Below the pieces are notes generated by a model. That model did not search any database and was not told where the DNA came from. It saw only the letters and a program-made list of their open reading frames with translations. The position numbers and the translations under genes are program-made. Positions 34,075-41,836 of a stretch of 64,000 bases of DNA are shown one piece after another (position 1 is the stretch's first letter; every line of letters starts with the position of its first letter). This DNA comes from Laceyella sediminis (GTDB lineage Bacteria; Bacillota; Bacilli; Thermoactinomycetales; Thermoactinomycetaceae), in NCBI RefSeq assembly GCF_003003125.1, contig NZ_PVTZ01000006.1, positions 62,001 to 126,000 of the forward strand. Direction: 5' to 3'.

Positions 34075-34410
34075 AAGGAACCCTCCTTTTTCATAGGGCC
34101 CTTGGGTCAGAGAAAATAGAAAACGCCGCTATCAGCCACACAAAGGGACTAAAAGGGCGCCATGCATCCTTGACCGCTTGCTCTGTCTCCGTCCCAAAGG
34201 CTCGAAGCAGAAAATGGCTTCTTTGCTTAGTTTGATCAAATCACTCAGGTTACACAGTGCAGCTCCAGTTTTTGTGGATGCCGCCTTTTCCCCAGCTATA
34301 GGTTAACCAAAATCAAAACACAATGCAATAAATTTCTTTACAATTCATTGCAATGAAGGATGACCTTCTACAGCAAACCAAGATCATCGCTCCCATTACC
34401 AGCTTTCATC
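34075..34410 (-). promoter_or_regulatory. Long leader and palindrome upstream of panBCD
   Basis: No gene is visible in these 336 bases. On the minus strand TTGTGT and TATAGC are 17 bases apart (about 34278-34308), a passable sigma-A promoter that would give a leader of roughly 190 bases. A perfect 14-base palindrome TTCATTGCAATGAA occupies 34344-34357, just upstream of that promoter. The leader contains short hairpins (GAAGC...GCTTC) but matches no riboswitch class I know. Confidence 0.4.
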
Positions 34411-35244
34411 TCATTCCACCAACAGCCAACCAACCTTGGCTCCGCAACGCATGGGGTACGTCCCCGGGTGGATCGGGGTGAATTGGACAGTAGCCTTGCC
34501 GTCCGCCAACGGTGTTGAAATCTGGAATTCGTCGATTTGGAGCCCTTGTCCGCAATCCGCCCCTGACTTTGACACCACCTGCAATCGCAACGGGATGCCC
34601 GCTTTCGCTTGGATCATGCCTGACCATCCGGACTCATCAATGAGGGCTTGTGCCACCTGCATCCTGGTTAGCTGCTCAGCTCGCACCGCTTTAGGATGGT
34701 GGGAGTGATGCGACGGCGCGTCAGCCAATGGGAACAAACCGGCTTGTTGCCACCCTAGCGTAGCCACCATGAGCAGGGTTCCTCCCCACATCACCCAATC
34801 CCCCACTCCCAAACCCGGTGCCACTTCAGCCTCCTCCCTGATCAGCTGAACAAGCAATTGCGTGACGCATAGAAACAAAACGGCCATTAACACGATTGTC
34901 AGATCAGGAGCTTCCCTCAGCACCATCACACCCAACATGGCTCCCATCATCCCGCCCATAATCCCAGCCACAATCCCATCCACTGCGGCTAACAAACCGC
35001 TGGGCTTGCCCAGCCAATACCCCAGCGACAAGCTGAACAGCATGGCCAATTCCGTCGGCAAAAATAGGTTGCCTCCGAATAGGATTCCCAAAACGGTTCC
35101 CGAAAGCAGTCCCGCCATCGTCGCGCCAGCCATGGCCACCATCATACCGGTGTGCTTAGACAACCAGAACCGGTGGCGATGCACAAAAATAAGCAGGCGG
35201 ACGCAACCCACTCCCAACACCATTCCCCCTAAGGCCACTTCCAT
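34411..35244 (-). CDS. Membrane protein with C-terminal cupredoxin-like domain
   Basis: The 277-residue protein has six to seven membrane helices, including a Gly/Met-rich one (GIMGGMMGAMLGVMVL). A soluble C-terminal domain of about 100 residues follows, with the beta-rich pattern of plastocyanin-like domains ending in YPMRCGAKVGWLLVE. A His-rich linker (SHHSHHPK) lies between the two. The Cys/Met/His content suggests copper handling, although the classical type-1 site is not fully identifiable. The ATG at 35244 has GGAGGGGG upstream; the longer upstream frame has no site. Confidence 0.65.
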   Translation of the reverse strand: MEVALGGMVLGVGCVRLLIFVHRHRFWLSKHTGMMVAMAGATMAGLLSGTVLGILFGGNLFLPTELAMLFSLSLGYWLGKPSGLLAAVDGIVAGIMGGMMGAMLGVMVLREAPDLTIVLMAVLFLCVTQLLVQLIREEAEVAPGLGVGDWVMWGGTLLMVATLGWQQAGLFPLADAPSHHSHHPKAVRAEQLTRMQVAQALIDESGWSGMIQAKAGIPLRLQVVSKSGADCGQGLQIDEFQISTPLADGKATVQFTPIHPGTYPMRCGAKVGWLLVE

Positions 35245-35655
35245 GCCAAAACCCCCTCCGCCAAGTCGATTTAATTCACAAATTTCTGCTAATTCATGCC
35301 GAGAAGGCCCCTTCAGCACCACCACAACCATTTTACCATATGCAGCACGTGGCACGCATAGCGGCGCCACCGCAACCATCCTGTCATCCTCAAGCCTCTC
35401 ATCTTCGCAATTTGTTACAAATTGTTGCACAAAAATTCCGCAGCCACTTTGCGTAAAACCAGCGCATTCCCTACCATTCATCCCTGAAAAATCTATTATT
35501 TTCATTAGAATAAAAGGATTGAAAGCCAATTACACAAAAAGCTGGTTGCCCATTCGGCATCATATTTTAAAAAATTTATCATTTTTCTGCTATTTAAGGA
35601 GGAATTAGCTTCAATTTGTTGAAAAACAAAAATGACCGAGAGGAGGTGACCATTC

Positions 35656-35697
35656 ATGATTCGCAAATTGCACTCTGGCGAGCCGCCCCAAGCTTAA
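35656..35697 (+). CDS. Putative 13-residue peptide with ideal ribosome binding site
   Basis: AGGAGGTGACC sits 9 bases from an ATG that opens MIRKLHSGEPPQA followed by TAA. Another frame (TTG at 35616 to the stop near 35782, about 55 codons) overlaps it and has AAGGAGG 13 bases upstream, so the true product is uncertain. A terminator follows at 35829-35865, suggesting a short independent transcript. It may be a leader peptide, a signal-type peptide or the start region of an unannotated small gene. Confidence 0.35.
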   Translation: MIRKLHSGEPPQA

Positions 35698-35828
35698 TTC
35701 TTCGCCACGAAACAAAAAATGGCCGCAGCAACAAGCAAGATGATTCATCCTCTTTAGTATTTTTCAAAAATAAAAATAATTAAAATCCTGCGGCTACTCA
35801 CACGGCAAAGTAATGAATCTCATCAATC

Positions 35829-35865
35829 AAGCCCCTTCGATTCGTTTTGGTTGGGGGGCTTTTTT
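35829..35865 (+). terminator. Terminator between the small-peptide region and the next gene
   Basis: AAGCCCC pairs with GGGGCTT and is followed by TTTTT. It lies 80 bases upstream of the CDS at 35945, so it ends a short transcript or acts as an attenuator for that gene. Confidence 0.7.
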
Positions 35866-35944
35866 CTTGATGGCGCCAAAGAAAAAACGTCTAAAGAGAT
35901 GCAAATCAGAGGCGGTACTTCATATCGAGGAGGGTGTCTGCACG

Positions 35945-36388
35945 ATGGAGTTGGTTGAAAAGCAATTGTACAGGGTTTTTAGCCATTCCCAATCTTTGCT
36001 TGGACAAGAAGGGTTGTACTGCATGGCGTCCGATGCGGAAAGCGCACGTCACTATTTTATTGAGCAATCCATTACCGCCGAATTGAAACAAAATCGGAGT
36101 TACTATCTCACCCGCTTCAATGAGGCCGCCGATTTTGTATTCGCGGAGGTATTCGTGAAGCAAACTCCGAGCAAGGAAAATCAACCAACAACCACCTGTC
36201 AATTATGTGAAATGAAAGTGAAAGAATGGTTTCATCCGCATGAAGAATGGGCCCTGCTCTATCTGAAATACCAACGCGGCGAAGTCGTTTCTTTACCTGA
36301 AGAGATGGTAAGGTTTATCGTGAAACGGGACATCTTACATGCGGATGCGGTATACATAGAAAAAGTGGATTTCGTCGAAATAGATTAA
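35945..36388 (+). CDS. Hypothetical protein with a CxxC pair
   Basis: The 147-residue soluble protein starts at the ATG at 35945 (GGAGGG 10 bases upstream). An N-terminal aromatic/acidic half is followed by CQLCEMKVKEWFHPHEEW, a CxxC with nearby histidines that could bind a metal or be redox-active. I recognise no family. It is monocistronic and lies downstream of a terminator. Confidence 0.65.
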   Translation: MELVEKQLYRVFSHSQSLLGQEGLYCMASDAESARHYFIEQSITAELKQNRSYYLTRFNEAADFVFAEVFVKQTPSKENQPTTTCQLCEMKVKEWFHPHEEWALLYLKYQRGEVVSLPEEMVRFIVKRDILHADAVYIEKVDFVEID

Positions 36389-36534
36389 CCATGAATTTAT
36401 CGCGACCCGCTACCGGTCGCGGTCTTTGTCTGGAATCGTCAACTAGGTAAAAAACCTCTTAAATCAGCGAAGCCCCTGTGAAGCGCGAATAAGAATACGG
36501 CCCCGTTTGGCAATGCCTTTTGCCCCACTGATCC

Positions 36535-37647
36535 TTATTTCCGGCACGAAAATGCCTTTTCGATGTCGGTTAATTCCGCTTCCTGCTTTAAAAACGAGGC
36601 CGACGTTTCCGGTCGAACTTGGGTGACCAAAGCGTCGGCATAGGCTTCGATCCGCGTCTGATCATAAAATTTCTCCTTCGGGATCCATGCATCCCCAAAC
36701 CGCGCTCCCAAGACGGCACCCGCTATCGCCGCCACCGTGTCAGTATCAAATCCCTCCCGAATGATCGACAGAAGCACCTCGGTCGGTTCAAGATCATCGC
36801 GACAAGCCATGAGCAGGGCGTGTAACCCTCCGAGCAATACAAAACCTTGGTTGGGATGAGCTCTTGTAAACCCTTCTTTCAACTGGGGGCGGGCCCAATC
36901 GGACAAACGGCGCCGCATCGCTTCCACCGGCAAGTCGATCCAAGTGCATGCCTGAACCATTGCTTCGCGAATGGCTGAAGAGTTCACCTCATCCATTCGC
37001 CAACCTTGTTTGGACATCTCCTGCAATCGCTCTTCCCCTTGCCGGGCAAGCTCCGGTAAAGCGGCAAGCGTCTCACGCCCAGACTTGCCTTGCAACAACA
37101 GGGCAATGGCGTGCGCCAACAAAGCGGCAAACCCCGCAGCCCTCGCATCGCGGTGCGTAGCCAGGCTGGATTCGAGCGCGACTTGCCATAAGTGGTCAGC
37201 CTGTTCAGGCTGGCAATACAAAGCGCCCAACGGTCCGATGCGCATAGCGGCTCCCATTCCGGCAGATGGGCTACCCGCATGTTCCACCATCTCCCCTTTG
37301 CGCATGCGATGCAAAGCCTCCGTAAAAAATCGGCCAACTCCTCGCCATGCGCCCTGTTTCATTCCTTGAACCAATATACTTTTCCAAGCGTCCCGGTTCC
37401 AACCTCCTTCAGCCAGACAAGTCTGCACCAAGGCCATCGCTTGTTGTGTGTCATCTGAGTGCAAGCCGAGCGGACGCAAGCGGCGCCGTTTTTTTTCAGC
37501 GATCTTGTCGACGGGGTACGCTGCTGGTAACTCCCTATATTCACCATAAACTTCTTCTATCTCCCTCTTGCGCCATCCCTCGACAGGGCATCCTAGTACA
37601 TCTCCCCAAGCCAATCCCAACATAACTCCGCGCTTCTTATTTTCCAT
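36535..37647 (-). CDS. ADP-ribosylglycohydrolase family protein
   Basis: The 370-residue protein matches the DraG/ARH fold: an opening RGVMLGLAWGDVLGCPVEG, the metal-binding SDDTQ motif (near residue 65), and a C-terminal GFDTDTVAAIAGAVLGARFG that supplies the remaining Mg2+ ligands. Family members remove ADP-ribose from proteins, nucleic acids or small molecules. The start has AAGGAG upstream. No ADP-ribosyltransferase gene is adjacent, so the target is unknown. Confidence 0.92.
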   Translation of the reverse strand: MENKKRGVMLGLAWGDVLGCPVEGWRKREIEEVYGEYRELPAAYPVDKIAEKKRRRLRPLGLHSDDTQQAMALVQTCLAEGGWNRDAWKSILVQGMKQGAWRGVGRFFTEALHRMRKGEMVEHAGSPSAGMGAAMRIGPLGALYCQPEQADHLWQVALESSLATHRDARAAGFAALLAHAIALLLQGKSGRETLAALPELARQGEERLQEMSKQGWRMDEVNSSAIREAMVQACTWIDLPVEAMRRRLSDWARPQLKEGFTRAHPNQGFVLLGGLHALLMACRDDLEPTEVLLSIIREGFDTDTVAAIAGAVLGARFGDAWIPKEKFYDQTRIEAYADALVTQVRPETSASFLKQEAELTDIEKAFSCRK

Positions 37648-37764
37648 TTCTTTTGTCTCCTTCTCATGCTGTCTTTGCGCTTTATCATATACAATCTGAA
37701 TATAACAATTTTAATGAAGATGTTCATCGCCAATCATAAAATACGCCATGTGCCGGCACTCCCG

Positions 37765-38133
37765 TCACATGGTCCCATCTCGCTTTAACTTCATATAACC
37801 CTTCAACATCTCCCCGCACTCAACCCGCATAAACTCATTCAAATACTTCACCTGATAGCGATATCCCTTGTACTTATACTCTACCAACCGCTCACCCGCC
37901 AATTGCACCGTTTGGATGATTTCTCCCTGAGATTGCCGGAAATAATCCCGAATCTCCGCCATATCACGCAAACATTGATCCATGATCTGCTCCAGCTGGT
38001 ATTGGTATATCTCCCCCATCTTGAGGTGACCCATTTGCTTCTTGTCCCGTTCCAACACACCCAGCAACACTTCCAAATGTGCGTACCGCTTCAATTCCAC
38101 TTCAAACGCAAGTTGATCTTCATCATACAGCAT
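37765..38133 (-). CDS. Hypothetical helical protein
   Basis: About 122 residues from the ATG at 38133, which has AAAGGGGAAA upstream. The sequence is highly helical and charged (LEVLLGVLERDKKQMGHLKMGEIYQYQLEQIMDQ), with an aromatic C-terminal part (YKYKGYRYQVKYLNEFM). No known family is recognised. A hairpin with a T run lies 120 bases upstream on the same strand. Confidence 0.6.
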   Translation of the reverse strand: MLYDEDQLAFEVELKRYAHLEVLLGVLERDKKQMGHLKMGEIYQYQLEQIMDQCLRDMAEIRDYFRQSQGEIIQTVQLAGERLVEYKYKGYRYQVKYLNEFMRVECGEMLKGYMKLKRDGTM

Positions 38134-38254
38134 CGGTATTTCCCCTTTGCATCTTGTCGGCCGGCCCCGCGTTATCGCCCCCTCGGCCATAAAACCCGCG
38201 ACCATCCCCCTTTTATAAGCATATACTCCAACCCCAATCCTTACACAAACATGC

Positions 38255-38283
38255 AAAAAAAGCCCCTTATGAAAACGGGCTTC
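38255..38283 (-). terminator. Terminator-like hairpin in the leader of the hypothetical gene
   Basis: On the minus strand AAGCCC pairs with GGGCTT around a short loop and is followed by seven T. It lies between a possible TATAAT box near 38360 and the gene start at 38133, so it may attenuate that gene. Nothing else was found in the 343 bases between 38133 and 38477 except the rlmA terminator. Confidence 0.45.
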
Positions 38284-38424
38284 TCCATCTTGGGTGAACA
38301 GCATGGTTATGTAGGTTGAGCATTCCGCTGGGCCCTACCAAGGGAAATACCATAACCATAGACTATTATAAATAAATCGATAAGTCTATTCTTTTTTAAA
38401 GTAGCGTTCTGGCCCATCTAAACA

Positions 38425-38458
38425 CAAAAAAGCCGACCCCTTTCTAAGGAGGTCGGCT
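38425..38458 (-). terminator. Terminator of the rRNA methyltransferase gene
   Basis: On the minus strand AGCCGACC pairs with GGTCGGCT and is followed by TTTTTT, 20 bases after the stop. Confidence 0.85.
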
Positions 38459-38476
38459 ATTTGCCGGCTGATTGTG

Positions 38477-39367
38477 CTATTGTTTTTTTCCAAACAGGAT
38501 GGTGAGATCAACTGTCATCTCCGGTTCAACCATCTCGCGGACCCATTGCGCTTGCTCTTCCGTAGTGCCCCACGATAAGGGAGTCATATACATCAGGGGC
38601 TCAATTAACTCTGGACACAAGGGCACACGATATTCAGTGTGCACGACATCTTGCAAAGCAAAATGCTTCTTGAAATGGGTGAGCGCATTTTGCTTTGCAC
38701 CCGTCTGCTTCTTGGCATGCGGGGCTATGATCCGCCTTAACTCCTGCAAATGTTTTGTTCCCGGAACCACCTTGGCGACTACCCCTTCATCACGAATCAT
38801 CCGCTTAAATTCGGCGGTGTTGGACGGGGATAAGACATTAAGGATAAAGTCGAATTGCTTATCGCCAAACGGGCAGTTAGCAAGATCGGCGACACACCAG
38901 ATAAGTTGGGGATCTTCCTTCGCGGCCATTTCAATCCCCGGTTTGGAAATGTCCATGCCTACGCCCGCAAAATCAAGGTGATGTGCCGCACGATGGATAA
39001 CTTTTCGCCGCACATCGGACAAAAGAGATCCCTCACCACATCCGGCATCCAAGACAGCCATCTGATCGCTTGCCACACGAAATTCACTCATCATCCAGGC
39101 GCTGATCAAATCACTCACTGGTGTGAAAAAGCCGCTTCTCCATATGACTCTTCTGCATTGATACAACCTTTTATCGTACTTTGTCTGGTGAGAACGGGTC
39201 AAGAAGTTCACGTAGCCGTGTTTGGCCAGATCAAAACAATGTTTCTTTATACAGATCAAGCTCGCGAAGCCGACCAACTTCATTTGACTGGAACAGAGCG
39301 GACATCTTAGCATGCCTTCATGTTCCAAAAGTAGGCTCGCTTGCAACATTTTTTTAGATTTGGACAT
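38477..39367 (-). CDS. rlmA: 23S rRNA (guanine-N1)-methyltransferase, RlmA type
   Basis: The 296-residue SAM-dependent enzyme has an N-terminal zinc finger (CPLC near residue 22, then CIKKHC) and the RlmA hallmark FDLAKHGYVNFL. SAM motif I is LDAGCGEGSLL, with FDFILNVLSPSN in the active-site region. RlmA(I) methylates G745 and RlmA(II)/TlrB G748 in helix 35 of 23S rRNA, beside the macrolide exit tunnel; Bacillota enzymes are usually of the G748 type, but this is inferred. The ATG at 39367 has GGGGTG upstream. The leader contains a small peptide gene and a strong terminator. Confidence 0.92.
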   Translation of the reverse strand: MSKSKKMLQASLLLEHEGMLRCPLCSSQMKLVGFASLICIKKHCFDLAKHGYVNFLTRSHQTKYDKRLYQCRRVIWRSGFFTPVSDLISAWMMSEFRVASDQMAVLDAGCGEGSLLSDVRRKVIHRAAHHLDFAGVGMDISKPGIEMAAKEDPQLIWCVADLANCPFGDKQFDFILNVLSPSNTAEFKRMIRDEGVVAKVVPGTKHLQELRRIIAPHAKKQTGAKQNALTHFKKHFALQDVVHTEYRVPLCPELIEPLMYMTPLSWGTTEEQAQWVREMVEPEMTVDLTILFGKKQ

Positions 39368-39402
39368 AAAAAAGCACCCCATTCATTCATAATCGGTGAA
39401 TG

Positions 39403-39472
39403 AAAAAAGGCACAGACAAATAAACCCAACCTCGTCATACATTAAAAGCGGTTGAGTTTCAGTGACTGTGCC
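39403..39472 (-). terminator. Attenuator terminator in the rlmA leader
   Basis: On the minus strand GGCACAG pairs with CTGTGCC and ACTCAACC with GGTTGGGT, followed by TTTTTT, about 35 bases before the rlmA start. The 5' arm begins only 5 bases after the stop of the leader peptide, so a ribosome halted at the end of the peptide would cover it and prevent termination. Confidence 0.8.
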
Positions 39473-39477
39473 TCACA

Positions 39478-39504
39478 TTACCGAAAACGAATGAAGTGGA
39501 GCAT
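39478..39504 (-). CDS. Leader peptide MLHFIRFR of the rlmA attenuator
   Basis: An 8-codon gene (ATG at 39504, TAA at 39480-39478) with GCGAGG about 10 bases upstream. The peptide ends in Arg-Phe-Arg, which fits the +x+ pattern known to cause macrolide-dependent ribosome arrest in erm leader peptides. It lies between the promoter at 39546-39574 and the terminator at 39403-39472. The role is inferred from this arrangement. Confidence 0.65.
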   Translation of the reverse strand: MLHFIRFR

Positions 39505-39545
39505 GATTGAACTACCTCGCTAATTTTCATGATAAGATATTTATC

Positions 39546-39574
39546 ATTATAATCATCTTATTCTTTTACGTAAA
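39546..39574 (-). promoter_or_regulatory. Probable promoter of the rlmA leader transcript
   Basis: On the minus strand TTTACG and TATAAT are separated by 17 bases. A 7-base inverted repeat (ATAAGAT/ATCTTAT) spans the -10 region. Transcription would begin about 35 bases before the leader peptide start. Confidence 0.6.
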
Positions 39575-39615
39575 TAGTAGCACTCAAATTGATAGCGTTA
39601 TCTTGCATTTCGCCG

Positions 39616-40656
39616 CTAGGGATTGTGTGCCTTGACTTCAGGATTGATCCAGACAGAACTGGCGAGCTGATTACTCATAGGAACAAAGCTATTGCAGTTA
39701 GTTACGGTTGCTCCGGTAAACACCCGGCTTGACAATCGCCGTGCACAAAAAATCCACCGTTCTTTTCCGTCTTTGGTAGACATTTTTCGCGCTTTGAAAT
39801 GACGCTTCAAATAGTCGAATGAAACATGGGGATAATCCCCTTTGCGTCGATCATCCTTGCAGTAGACGATTTTCGTTTTAGTCGAATTGGGTTGCAAACG
39901 ATAGCGTGATAGCCGCCGGTTTATGCTTGCCAATAGCCGCTTGGCCTCGTTTTCACTTTTGCAATGACAAAGAATGTCATCAACAAAACGCCCGAAAGGA
40001 ACATGCGGATAGTTGGTCTGCATCCATTCATCAAATGCATGATAGAGGTACAGGTCAGCCAACAGATGGCTTATGACCGCTCCCGGGGAGACTCCCGCAC
40101 TTTTGAATAAAACACCCCGGTTGTTTTTTTGCGGATTCTTCAACCACCGGTCGATATAGAGCAACACCCACTTTTGATCTGTGTATTTTTGAATCATTGG
40201 CAACAGTTTAGCGTGATCAATTGAATAGAAAAAATCTTTGATGTCCAGGCACAATACCCAATCATGTTGCAGACACCGTTTGCTGGCCGCTTCCACGGCA
40301 TCAGCGGCGCTTTTTCCATTTCTGTTAAACAGATTGTCATGAAAAATGGTCGACACTCTCGGCTCAAGATGATTAATAACCACATATTGGGCAATTTGAT
40401 CGGTCACATTAGGAATACCCAATATTCTCCAACCGCCGCCAGGCTTATGAATGGCGATTCTCCTTAAGGGTGTGGGGGCATAATCACCTGACGCAAGCCG
40501 TTTCCATAATCGGGTCAAATTCCCTTCCAGATCGGCTTCAAATTGCCGGATCGTTTGCCCGTCGATTCCGACCGATTTGGACTTGCGAGCTCTTTCGTAC
40601 GCATGGCGAACCGCTTCTTTCGTGATCCGGAATTTGGTTTTTCCGCTTTGACTCAA
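39616..40656 (-). CDS. Stand-alone group II intron-like reverse transcriptase with altered motifs
   Basis: The frame from the TTG at 40656 (AAAGGAGG 7 bases upstream) gives 346 residues. The first 310 resemble group II intron reverse transcriptases: GIDGQTIRQFEADL, LGIPNVTDQIAQ, motif A LDIKDFF (Asp near 138) and KTKIVYCKDDRRKGDYP. Motif C reads FVDD (224-227) instead of YADD, keeping both aspartates. The usual TPQGG is VSPGA, and LGYTFRPR is replaced by LKRHFKAR. Maturase and endonuclease domains are absent and no intron RNA domain V was seen. It is either a decayed intron protein kept open or a repurposed reverse transcriptase. Confidence 0.8.
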   Translation of the reverse strand: MSQSGKTKFRITKEAVRHAYERARKSKSVGIDGQTIRQFEADLEGNLTRLWKRLASGDYAPTPLRRIAIHKPGGGWRILGIPNVTDQIAQYVVINHLEPRVSTIFHDNLFNRNGKSAADAVEAASKRCLQHDWVLCLDIKDFFYSIDHAKLLPMIQKYTDQKWVLLYIDRWLKNPQKNNRGVLFKSAGVSPGAVISHLLADLYLYHAFDEWMQTNYPHVPFGRFVDDILCHCKSENEAKRLLASINRRLSRYRLQPNSTKTKIVYCKDDRRKGDYPHVSFDYLKRHFKARKMSTKDGKERWIFCARRLSSRVFTGATVTNCNSFVPMSNQLASSVWINPEVKAHNP

Positions 40657-40785
40657 CGGGCGGCCTCCTTTCACCCAGCATCTCACATACCCGAAAAATT
40701 GAAATATACCACAATTTACGCCACAACACTCGCGTTTGCTTGTGCGGTCGGAAGAAATGGGCAAACTCTGTGGCAAAAGGCATAA

Positions 40786-40827
40786 CAAAAACGCCAGTCG
40801 GCAAAATTCGCTTTCACCAACTAGCGT
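40786..40827 (-). terminator. Terminator at the end of the birA operon
   Basis: On the minus strand ACGCTAGT pairs with ACTGGCGT and is followed by TTTTTG, about 25 bases after the birA stop. It separates birA from the reverse transcriptase gene. Confidence 0.75.
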
Positions 40828-40849
40828 CTTTTTTCCTCACTTTTTTCGT

Positions 40850-41836
40850 TCACTCATTCACCCGCCACTCGATCTCGGCCGAATAGACGGGTACCACGCC
40901 TTGTTGTGTTCGCAACAGCAACGCCCCTTGTTCATTTAATTCTTGGGCGATGCCGGTCATCGTTCCTTGCGTGGTACGGGCAGTAATCTGTTTCCCCAGC
41001 ATTCCTGCTCTTTCATGCCATGCTTTTCGAATCGGGCCGAATCCTTGGCGCAAATACATTTGGTACATGCGCTCCAACTCGTACAATATCCCCGCTGCCA
41101 AAGATGCGCGATGTATCGGGCGGGCGCACTCATGCATCAAAGATGTCCCCACATGCTTGAGCCAATCGGGCCAGTCGTCGGTTTTCACGTTGACGTTGAT
41201 CCCCATCCCCATGATCACATAATGGATTTGATCTTGTTCACCGCGTAATTCCGTTAAAATACCGCACACTTTCTTGCCGTGGATGAGCAAATCGTTGGGC
41301 CACTTAATCTTCACAGGCAATCCCGTCGACTCCGCCAGCGCCGCCTGCACGGCAACAGAAGCAAGCAATGTCAAGTGTGGTGCATGGCTCAATGGAATGG
41401 GCGGGCGCAGGATCATGCTCATCCAAATCCCTGTGCCAGGAGGAGAGTGCCAAGCGCGACCCAATCTGCCTCGCCCCTGCAACTGCTCTTCGGCGATAAC
41501 CACTGCCCCTTCCGGAGCGCCTTCCCTCGCCCATTGGTGCGCCACGATTTGCGTGGATTCTGTTTGCGCCAGATATTTTATTTCACGCCCAAACACGTCC
41601 GTCTGCAAATGCGGATATATCTCTTCTGGAGCCATCCGATCCGGCCGGTGCACCAGTCGGTAACCGTGGCGCGGACGTGCTTCAATCTCATAGCCTTCCT
41701 GTCTCAATTCTTCAATGTGTTTCCAAATCGCCGCCCGGCTAACTCCCACTTTTCGGCTGATCTCCTCACCCGACATAAAAACGGCGTCGTTTGCAATCAA
41801 AACGCGGATCAATTCATTGCGTATACTTTGCCCCAA
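40850..41836 (-). CDS. birA: Bifunctional biotin ligase / biotin operon repressor (BirA)
   Basis: The 328-residue protein has an N-terminal winged helix (SGEEISRKVGVSRAAIWKHIEEL, residues 22-45), the biotin-AMP loop GRGRLGRAW, the SMILRPP and KWPNDLLIHGKKVCGIL segments, and a C-terminal SH3-like domain (GIAQELNEQGALLLRTQQG). It biotinylates acetyl-CoA carboxylase and can repress biotin genes. The start is the TTG at 41836, inside the end of cca, with GGAAGGG 8 bases upstream. Confidence 0.95.
   Translation of the reverse strand: MGQSIRNELIRVLIANDAVFMSGEEISRKVGVSRAAIWKHIEELRQEGYEIEARPRHGYRLVHRPDRMAPEEIYPHLQTDVFGREIKYLAQTESTQIVAHQWAREGAPEGAVVIAEEQLQGRGRLGRAWHSPPGTGIWMSMILRPPIPLSHAPHLTLLASVAVQAALAESTGLPVKIKWPNDLLIHGKKVCGILTELRGEQDQIHYVIMGMGINVNVKTDDWPDWLKHVGTSLMHECARPIHRASLAAGILYELERMYQMYLRQGFGPIRKAWHERAGMLGKQITARTTQGTMTGIAQELNEQGALLLRTQQGVVPVYSAEIEWRVNE

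Noticed and set aside
36399-36426. Hairpin CGCGACC/GGTCGCG after the CDS at 35945
   Set aside because: Good stem but hardly any T run on either strand; too weak to list as a terminator.
39616-40656. Diversity-generating retroelement or retron
   Set aside because: The sequence follows group II-type motifs; no template/variable repeat pair, accessory gene or retron-like msr/msd RNA was noticed nearby.
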